This document shows positions 1-3,414 of a stretch of DNA of 6,094 nucleotides, one piece after another. The position numbers were made by a program, and so were the translations under genes. This DNA comes from an uncultured Bacilli bacterium (GTDB taxonomy: Bacteria > Bacillota_I > Bacilli_A > RF39 > UBA660). A model generated the notes under the pieces. It was not told the DNA's origin. It made no database searches and saw only the letters and a program-made list of their open reading frames with translations. Position 1 is the first letter of the stretch, and every line of letters starts with the position of its first letter. The stretch lies in assembly GCA_947625005.1 (NCBI GenBank), contig CANQNA010000086.1, forward strand, positions 1 through 6,094. Reading direction: 5' to 3'.

Positions 1-24
1 ACCGATACAAAATCAATCACTTAA

Positions 25-39
25 TTTTGAGACAGCCCC
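25..39. mobile_element. Possible end of a flanking insertion sequence
   Basis: The 15 bases TTTTGAGACAGCCCC end exactly where the element's repeat begins. Read on the other strand this is GGGGCTGTCTCAAAA, which resembles terminal inverted repeats I remember from IS1182-like and related insertion sequences of Bacillota. Only one end is in the window and no transposase is visible, so this is a resemblance and not a firm identification. If correct, the IME and an insertion sequence abut directly. Otherwise this is ordinary chromosomal flank. Confidence 0.3.
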
Positions 40-55
40 TTAATTTCATAATGGC
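40..55. repeat. attL core, 16-bp direct repeat
   Basis: The sequence TTAATTTCATAATGGC is identical, in the same orientation, to 6079-6094. The pair spans the integrase-encoding block, as expected for the duplicated core left by a tyrosine integrase. The exact crossover within the 16 bp cannot be fixed. The right copy stops at the window edge, so the true repeat could be longer. The site is not recognisably the 3' end of a tRNA gene. Confidence 0.8.
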
Positions 56-63
56 GCCCGATG

Positions 64-131
64 TAGGGAGTATTTTTACTATTTAATTCTAATTATTTCT
101 AAATAAAACTCCCTATTTTTATTTATTTTTT
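64..131 (+). terminator. Inward-facing terminator-like hairpin at the left end
   Basis: TAGGGAGT (64-71) is the perfect reverse complement of ACTCCCTA (108-115). The second arm is followed at once by a T-rich run (116-131). On the plus strand this has the form of an intrinsic terminator stopping transcription that enters from the left flank. The 36-nt loop is long, but its bases near the stem can pair further. The same 8-bp stem arms recur at the right end with the opposite polarity. Confidence 0.45.
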
Positions 132-182
132 ACAAATTTTTTACAAAAGAATTTAAATATATTTTTTTAAATTTAAAATTTT

Positions 183-204
183 AAGACCTAAATAAGACCT
201 AAAA
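183..204 (+). repeat. Left arm-type integrase binding sites, two tandem 11-mers
   Basis: AAGACCTAAAT (183-193) is followed immediately by AAGACCTAAAA (194-204). The same tandem pair, with one base changed, occurs in the same orientation at 6031-6052. Paired 11-bp direct repeats near both ends of an element whose integrase has an N-terminal arm-binding domain match the organisation of Tn916-like elements (DR2 sites). The left pair is about 128 bp from its core and the right pair about 25 bp. The left pair ends five bases before the stop codon of the minus-strand gene beginning at 592. Confidence 0.7.
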
Positions 205-208
205 TTTC

Positions 209-592
209 TTATTTACTTTCATAGGTAACTCGTTTTAAAAATTCTTCTGTTTTAACATCCCTATTATCAGAATATTCTGCTACTTCTAAAAGTTCAACCA
301 TAAGCTCTACAATTTTCTTTTCAAGACTTTTGGGTAAGCATCCATAAAATTTTTGATATAAAGCATCCATAGTATGATAAAAAACATATAATCCTTCGTC
401 AACTTCATATTCTATAGTATCTTTATCAATTATTTTTTTCTTAGGTAAGTTTTCCAATTCTTCCATTCGGTCCACTTTTTCTTCATCAAAATGTAAAAAT
501 TCTCCCATACATTTTATAATCATTCTAACATTCGAATTTTCTTTTGATATTTTTAATATATCTCCTTCTTTTAAAATTATCTCTTTATTCAT
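209..592 (-). CDS. Unrecognised 127-aa cytosolic protein, probable cargo gene
   Basis: I do not recognise this protein. It is rich in Lys and Glu with no signal peptide, no hydrophobic membrane segment and no cysteine cluster. The N-terminal half looks beta-rich (MNKEIILKEGDILKI, then VRMIIKCMGEFLHF). The C-terminal half (about residues 76-125) looks helical, with LEKKIVELMVELLEV as a likely amphipathic helix. The ATG is preceded on its own strand by AAAGGG (complement of 603-608), supporting this start. It is transcribed away from the HTH gene at 688 across a 95-bp gap with operator-like repeats, so that HTH protein probably controls it. Its position just inside the left end, outside the mobility operon, suits an accessory role such as defence, anti-defence, or toxin/antitoxin partner. 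Nothing in the sequence chooses among these. Confidence 0.75.
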   Translation of the reverse strand: MNKEIILKEGDILKISKENSNVRMIIKCMGEFLHFDEEKVDRMEELENLPKKKIIDKDTIEYEVDEGLYVFYHTMDALYQKFYGCLPKSLEKKIVELMVELLEVAEYSDNRDVKTEEFLKRVTYESK

Positions 593-610
593 ACATAGCC
601 TACCCTTTCG

Positions 611-650
611 ACGTATATGACATACGTTTTATAAGAATATCATATACGAT
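611..650. promoter_or_regulatory. Two related operator-like sites between divergent genes
   Basis: ACGTAT (611-616) and ATACGT (622-627) form a perfect 6-bp inverted repeat with a 5-bp spacer. A second site at 636-650, read on the minus strand, begins ATCGTATATGATAT and shares the word CGTATATGA with the first (612-620 and complement of 640-648). The two sites lie head to head, about 29 bp apart start to start, in the gap between the genes at 592 and 688. Probable ligand, by inference: the 71-aa XRE protein encoded at 688-903, acting on both divergent promoters. Confidence 0.55.
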
Positions 651-656
651 TTAATT

Positions 657-662
657 TATAAT
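657..662 (+). promoter_or_regulatory. Possible -10 element for the 71-aa HTH gene
   Basis: A perfect TATAAT lies 25 bases upstream of the start codon at 688, which gives a leader of about 19 nt containing the Shine-Dalgarno GAGAGGG (676-682). No good -35 hexamer sits 16-18 bp upstream; that position overlaps the second operator-like site. Such an arrangement would suit a weak or regulated promoter. Confidence 0.4.
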
Positions 663-687
663 TTCAACTATAAATGAGAGGGATTAT

Positions 688-903
688 ATGAAAATTAAGT
701 TAAATGACTATTCAGATGGTGAAATTTTAAAGATATTAAGAGAATGGAATCACTTAACTCAAGAAGATTTAGCCAAGAAAATAGGTAAAAATAAAAGAAC
801 AATTTATGATTATGAATCCGAACTTTATACTTATAATATGAAAACTTTAAGAAAAATAGCCAAAGAACTAGATTTAGAAATACTTATACAAAAGAAAAAA
901 TAA
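688..903 (+). CDS. Small XRE-family HTH regulator, 71 aa
   Basis: This is a single-domain Cro/C1-type HTH protein. The domain spans about residues 12-65. Helix 2 starts at LTQEDLAKKIG (23-33), the recognition helix is about KNKRTIYDYE (34-43), and helices 4-5 are MKTLRKIAKELDLEI. Nothing but a basic tail (QKKK) follows, so the protein is a bare DNA binder that would dimerise on short palindromes. A Shine-Dalgarno GAGAGGG lies 5 bases before the ATG. It diverges from the unrecognised 127-aa gene, with paired operator-like repeats between them, and most likely represses that gene and itself. An antitoxin role is possible but unproven. It converges on the double-HTH gene, and a large stem lies between the two. 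Confidence 0.85.
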   Translation: MKIKLNDYSDGEILKILREWNHLTQEDLAKKIGKNKRTIYDYESELYTYNMKTLRKIAKELDLEILIQKKK

Positions 904-913
904 GTAAGAAATA

Positions 914-979
914 AAATGACGGAATGACAACAAATTTTGGGAGGGGTACTCCCATTTTTTAATGTCACTTCTGTCATTT
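914..979. terminator. Bidirectional terminator between convergent genes
   Basis: An outer stem pairs 914-929 with 963-979: about 16 bp, with one G-U pair and a bulged C at 968. Inside it a second hairpin pairs TGGGAG (938-943) with CTCCCA (949-954) and is followed by six T (955-960). Read on the plus strand, the inner hairpin plus T-run is an intrinsic terminator for the 71-aa HTH gene. On the minus strand, the outer stem leads into a T-rich stretch after 914 and can end the double-HTH transcript. The stem overlaps the stop codon of that gene (978-980). Confidence 0.65.
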
Positions 980-1529
980 AATCTACTAAATCACTTACTT
1001 TTATATTATAATAATCAGCTAATTTTTTAATAACTTCGTTGTTTAATTTTCTTTTTCCATTTTCGTATTTGTTATAGGTAGATTTTGTCACTTCTAAAAC
1101 TTTTGCGATTTCTTCCTGCGTTTTTCTGTTTTCAATTCTTAAATTTTTAACTCTTAAACGAACTTTACTTTGAATTTTTTTCTCTTCTTTGGAAAAGTAT
1201 TCCATAATAGAATCAGGATTATTTAAATCAAGAGCTATATATTTTTGTTTATTATTCGCAACCGAATTTGAATATTCCATCAAACGTTTTTGTTCTTTTG
1301 GAGATAAGGTAGGCATATCTTGAAAAAAATAATCGGTTGATACTTTATAAAAGGTTGCTAAGTCCTTTAGCACTTGTAAAGGAGTAGTTCTTCTTCCTAA
1401 TTCATAGTCTTTATAAGTATCTCTTTTTATACCGACTACTTGACATATTTCCTTTTGAGATAAATTAAATTGCTTTCTTAACTCTATCATGTGTTTTCCC
1501 ATAGTTTTATTAATAGAATCATTTGACAT
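978..1529 (-). CDS. Double-HTH (two XRE domains) repressor, 183 aa
   Basis: This is the likely master repressor of the mobility operon. Two complete Cro/C1-type HTH domains lie in one chain. The first covers about residues 14-68, with LSQKEICQVVG, IKRDTYKDYELGRR and VLKDLATFYKVSTDYFF. The second covers about 125-181, with KTQEEIAKVLE, VTKSTYNKYENGKRKL and VIKKLADYYNIKVSDLV. The linker (about 72-121) is charged and shows no peptidase, LexA-like S24 or metallopeptidase motif. The start has a near-perfect Shine-Dalgarno (AGGAGGG, complement of 1537-1543) and a strong promoter just upstream. The gene is divergent from the operon beginning at 1940, the usual lysogeny-type arrangement. Repeated operator-like words overlap both promoters. 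What relieves repression is not evident, since no ImmA-type protease or RecA-cleavable domain is encoded. Confidence 0.85.
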   Translation of the reverse strand: MSNDSINKTMGKHMIELRKQFNLSQKEICQVVGIKRDTYKDYELGRRTTPLQVLKDLATFYKVSTDYFFQDMPTLSPKEQKRLMEYSNSVANNKQKYIALDLNNPDSIMEYFSKEEKKIQSKVRLRVKNLRIENRKTQEEIAKVLEVTKSTYNKYENGKRKLNNEVIKKLADYYNIKVSDLVD

Positions 1530-1554
1530 TAGAAATCCCTCCTAGATAATTCAA

Positions 1555-1584
1555 ATTATAGCATATCTTGGTGCAATTTGTCCA
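1555..1584 (-). promoter_or_regulatory. Promoter of the double-HTH repressor
   Basis: On the minus strand TGGACA (1584-1579) is followed after 18 bp by a perfect TATAAT (1560-1555). TGC directly before it gives an extended -10 (TGCTATAAT). The predicted transcript starts near 1548 and carries a short leader with the strong Shine-Dalgarno at 1543-1537. The -35 box lies within an operator-like inverted repeat, AATTTG (1575-1580) and CAAATT (1591-1596), which suggests autoregulation. Confidence 0.7.
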
Positions 1585-1730
1585 TTTAGCCAAATTATTT
1601 TAAAATAAATAAAATTAAACTTTTTTAAAATTTTTATGTTGACAAAAAGCCCCATTCGAGTTATATTGAATTTGTCAAGGGGCATAATGGCAACCTTTTA
1701 AATTCAAGTCAAAGTGTCCAAAATGCCCCT
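1575..1730. promoter_or_regulatory. Operator cluster overlapping both divergent promoters
   Basis: Related words recur here against an AT-rich background. TGTCCATTTAGCC (1579-1591) overlaps the repressor -35. TTGACAAAAAGCCCC (1639-1653) coincides with the operon -35. GTCAAGGGGC (1674-1683) lies at the operon start point and is the mirror of GCCCC plus TTGAC. TGTCCAAAATGCCCC (1715-1729) lies downstream. AGGGGCAT (1678-1685) and ATGCCCCT (1723-1730) form a perfect 8-bp inverted repeat. I infer that these are binding sites of the double-HTH repressor; a two-part site (TGTCCA or TTGAC plus GCCCC) would suit a protein with two DNA-binding domains. Confidence 0.55.
1639..1667 (+). promoter_or_regulatory. 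Main promoter of the mobility operon
   Basis: A perfect TTGACA (1639-1644) is separated by exactly 17 bp from TATATT (1662-1667), with an A/T-tract stretch upstream like an UP element. Transcription should start near 1674, about 266 nt before the first clear operon gene. Operator-like words cover the -35 and the start point, so this promoter is probably the one shut off by the 183-aa regulator. Confidence 0.75.
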
Positions 1731-1735
1731 AGATA

Positions 1736-1903
1736 ATGTTCTTTGAAATTTTAAAAAGAGCCGGAAATCGCCGATACTTGCCGACTCGTAAAAAATACAA
1801 GGCAAAATATCTCTATTGGTACGAGAGTTGTAGATTATCTAAAATCTTCGTTACATATATGGCTAATAACTATATATACATCCTTAAAGGGAGTTTTTGG
1901 TAA
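1736..1903 (+). CDS. Possible small basic protein, 55 aa (uncertain)
   Basis: An ATG at 1736 opens a 55-codon frame ending in TAA at 1901-1903. It begins MFFEILKRAGNRRYLPTRKK and ends YILKGSFW. The product would be very basic and Tyr-rich (7 Lys, 5 Arg, 8 Tyr), with no membrane segment or family I recognise. It lies entirely in the operon leader, 36 bases before the next gene. Against it: there is no convincing Shine-Dalgarno upstream, and codons such as CGC, CGA, CCG and GCC are richer in GC than those of the neighbours. The frame could be a by-product of a structured leader RNA. An open frame this long is notable in such AT-rich DNA but not decisive. Confidence 0.3.
   Translation: MFFEILKRAGNRRYLPTRKKYKAKYLYWYESCRLSKIFVTYMANNYIYILKGSFW
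1760..1789 (+). repeat. Three GCCG words phased at 10 bp
   Basis: GCCG occurs at 1760-1763, 1770-1773 and 1780-1783, exactly one helical turn apart, and the second and third extend to GCCGA. In DNA this AT-rich such spacing would place three identical contacts on one face of the helix, as iteron-like or regulator sites do. Only 4-5 bases are conserved per unit and the stretch is also inside the possible 55-codon frame, so chance cannot be excluded. Confidence 0.3.
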
Positions 1904-1939
1904 AACTAAAACCATACATATAGAAAGTGAGGTAATTAT

Positions 1940-2179
1940 ATGAGTGCAAAAGAAACTTTAACTTTAATATCTAAACAATGGTGCGATTTAAATGATTTAC
2001 AAAAACTTACAGGATTAGGAAAAAATAATGCTCTTAAGTTAAGAAATGATATAAAACTTGATTTAAGTAATAGAGGTTATTCTTTACCAAATAAATTATT
2101 ACCTATGAATGAAGTCGTTAGTTATTTAAAGATAAATATTAGTTATCTTCAAAAAATGGCAAAAGACATAGTAGCCTAA
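1940..2179 (+). CDS. Small HTH protein, excisionase/DUF3173-like, 79 aa
   Basis: First clear gene of the mobility operon. Residues about 14-40 form an HTH (WCDLNDLQKLTGLGKNNALK, recognition helix near GKNNALKLRNDI). A conserved-looking RGYSLPNKLLPMNEVVSYL follows at 45-63. This layout resembles the small DUF3173/excisionase-like proteins of Gram-positive integrative elements, in which an HTH is followed by a short strand-turn and VV..L helix. The resemblance is by eye, not by search. A likely role is a directionality factor for the integrase, or a DNA-binding partner of the ATPase 10 bp downstream. The Shine-Dalgarno GTGAGG (1927-1932) is correctly spaced. Expression should depend on the promoter at 1639 and its leader. 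Confidence 0.7.
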   Translation: MSAKETLTLISKQWCDLNDLQKLTGLGKNNALKLRNDIKLDLSNRGYSLPNKLLPMNEVVSYLKINISYLQKMAKDIVA

Positions 2180-2189
2180 AGAGGGAAAA

Positions 2190-3143
2190 ATGCAAACAAT
2201 AACGGAAATGAGAAAAAATTTCATAAAAAAAGATTTCATAGTTGATAATCTTATGAAATCTCAAGGGTTATATTGCCTTGTTGCAAGGCCAAAGGTTGGC
2301 AAGTCGTTATTAGCACTTCAGCTTGCGAATGCCATTGCAACAGGCACACCTTTTCTAGGATTTAGGACTTCTCCTTCACCTGTTTTATATATTAGCACAG
2401 AAATGAATACAACGCAATTAATTGATAGAATAGATAAAATGGGTTTGAAGTTTAATGATTCTAATTTTTTATTTATAGAACAAAATCCAAATGAAAGAAA
2501 ATTGAACTTAATGGATTTGCAATTAGATTTCCAAACCTTTTCAGCTGAATACAATGGTAAATTTGTAATAATTGATATGTTTAGTGGAATTGATTTAAAC
2601 AATAGATATGATTTAAATAATTATCAAGATATGGGACAATTTGTGATTCCAAAATTTAGAGAATTATGTAAAAAATATAATTTTACAATACTCATTATTC
2701 ACCATTTGAACAAGAACAATACTTCTCTTGGAAGTACAGCTATTGATGGGTCTATTGACGGAAAAATTACTTTAATGCAAGATAACAATATAAAAAACAA
2801 AATCATACTGAACTATGAAAGTAGAGATTATGAAGGCCTAGAATTAATCTTAAAAAGAAATGACAATTTAATATTTGAAGTATCAGAAGTTGAGTGTGAA
2901 GATTTAAATTACAATATACTAATTTTTTTAAATTACGCAATTAAGCAAGGAGAATTTTCTTTTACTGCAAGTGAAATTACAAGTAAATTAAATTTACCTA
3001 TTACACCATCCACATTTGGAAAATTATTAAACAACAATTTAGATAAATTAAAAAAAGAAGGACTTAGTGTTACGCAAAAAAGAACTTCTAACGAAAGAAC
3101 ATATATTGCAAAATACCAAGAACCAATTTATGAAAATGAATAA
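2190..3143 (+). CDS. RepA/DnaB-like P-loop ATPase (AAA_25 type), 317 aa
   Basis: A RecA-fold ATPase of the hexameric RepA helicase type. Walker A is ARPKVGKS (residues 32-39), with the leading Gly replaced by Ala as in many relatives. YISTEMN (67-73) carries the likely catalytic Glu71. Walker B is FVIIDMF (125-131, Asp129). ILIIHHLNK (167-175) gives the double-His strand typical of RepA. Residues about 235-312 look like a winged helix (FTASEITSKLNLPITPSTFGKLL), as expected for DNA binding. The Shine-Dalgarno AGAGGG overlaps the stop codon region of the 79-aa gene, so the two are coupled. No primase or replication initiator is encoded, so it may unwind DNA from an origin made by the relaxase nick. 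A plain role as a plasmid-type helicase is equally possible. Confidence 0.85.
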   Translation: MQTITEMRKNFIKKDFIVDNLMKSQGLYCLVARPKVGKSLLALQLANAIATGTPFLGFRTSPSPVLYISTEMNTTQLIDRIDKMGLKFNDSNFLFIEQNPNERKLNLMDLQLDFQTFSAEYNGKFVIIDMFSGIDLNNRYDLNNYQDMGQFVIPKFRELCKKYNFTILIIHHLNKNNTSLGSTAIDGSIDGKITLMQDNNIKNKIILNYESRDYEGLELILKRNDNLIFEVSEVECEDLNYNILIFLNYAIKQGEFSFTASEITSKLNLPITPSTFGKLLNNNLDKLKKEGLSVTQKRTSNERTYIAKYQEPIYENE

Positions 3144-3169
3144 TTTTTATAAAGATTAAGTTAAAAAGG

Positions 3170-3388
3170 AAACGTGGCACGTTTTGTTTTCGAAAGAAAA
3201 TGAAAGTGGCGATAGTAAACTTTTTAACGAGATAACTAAAGCATATTGCTTTGGTTATCAGACTTGTTTGTAACATTTGCCTTTTCGTAAGATTAGGCAT
3301 TTGTGAAAACAAGTAAAAGGGATTTTTAGGGGAAGCCCCTAAACTCACGATTTGGGCTATGCCCTAGTGAGATAGGTCATAAAATGAC
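3170..3388. other. Candidate origin of transfer (oriT): array of stem-loops
   Basis: This gene-free gap before the relaxase is packed with inverted repeats. AAACGT/ACGTTT (3170-3184, loop GGC) precedes a T-rich stretch and may also terminate transcription. TTTTC/GAAAA (3187-3200) has a GAAA loop. A 13-bp stem lies at 3231-3259. ACTTGTTT (3262-3269) pairs with AAACAAGT (3307-3314) and encloses TGCCT/AGGCA. TTTAGGGG/CCCCTAAA spans 3325-3343. CTCAC/GTGAG (3344-3371) has an inner GGGC/GCCC. GTCAT/ATGAC spans 3376-3388. MobV elements usually keep oriT just upstream of the relaxase gene, so position and structure agree. I cannot identify the nick, and I do not see the pMV158-type oriT sequence itself. 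Confidence 0.6.
3231..3259. repeat. 13-bp inverted repeat, strongest hairpin of the oriT region
   Basis: GATAACTAAAGCA (3231-3243) pairs with TGCTTTGGTTATC (3247-3259) over all 13 positions, one of them a T-G wobble, with a 3-nt TAT loop. Relaxases of the MobV group recognise and nick within or beside such a hairpin, so this is the first place to look for the nick site. Confidence 0.6.
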
Positions 3389-3399
3389 TTTTGTATAGT

Positions 3400-3406
3400 A
3401 AAGGAG
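3400..3406 (+). promoter_or_regulatory. Shine-Dalgarno that sets a TTG start for the relaxase
   Basis: AAAGGAG ends 8 bases before the in-frame TTG at 3415. The longer open frame begins at TTG 3391, upstream of this site and without its own Shine-Dalgarno. The ATG at 3419 is out of frame. The TTG at 3415 is therefore the best start. Confidence 0.7.
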
Positions 3407-3414
3407 AGATATTA

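Larger units (their letters stand above)
1674..1939 (+). ncRNA. Long structured 5' leader of the mobility operon
   Basis: About 266 nt separate the predicted transcript start from the 79-aa HTH gene. TAGATAAT (1730-1737) and ATTATCTA (1834-1841) are perfect 8-bp complements enclosing about 96 nt. Inside, CTCGTA (1785-1790) pairs with TACGAG (1820-1825), and TTGCC (1778-1782) can pair with GGCAA (1801-1805). The last two pairings interleave, so together they would make a pseudoknot. AGTTTT (1892-1897) and AAAACT (1902-1907) form a hairpin near the 3' end. It matches no riboswitch or ribozyme consensus I know. The same stretch is open in one frame for 55 codons, so it could be coding, regulatory, or both. 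Confidence 0.4.

Noticed and set aside
1..60. tRNA or rRNA gene as the integration target
   Set aside because: No cloverleaf, T-loop (TTCGANTC) or CCA-like end is visible around the 16-bp core at either end.
116..182. Long A/T run as a possible replication origin
   Set aside because: It has no iterons or initiator boxes; it is simply A/T-rich spacer between the left hairpin and the arm-type sites.
183..204. CRISPR-type repeats
   Set aside because: The 11-mers are directly adjacent with no spacers and recur only once more, at the other end; integrase arm sites fit much better. No CRISPR array was seen anywhere.
1687..1701. Four-codon frame (MATF) with AAGGGG just upstream
   Set aside because: The spacing looks right for a leader peptide, but so short a frame is expected by chance and the AAGGGG is better explained as part of an operator word.
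2318..2602. Minus-strand open frame of 94 codons
   Set aside because: It lies entirely within the ATPase gene, has no Shine-Dalgarno, and its product has no sensible domain; it is a shadow of the sense frame.
3088..3348. Minus-strand open frame of 86 codons across the oriT region
   Set aside because: It overlaps the end of the ATPase gene and the hairpin array, runs against the operon, and has no promoter or ribosome site; the inverted repeats explain the region better.
3391..3414. Upstream TTG at 3391 as the relaxase start
   Set aside because: It lies before the Shine-Dalgarno at 3400-3406 and has none of its own; starting at 3415 also puts motif I at residues 23-31, close to its position in MobM.
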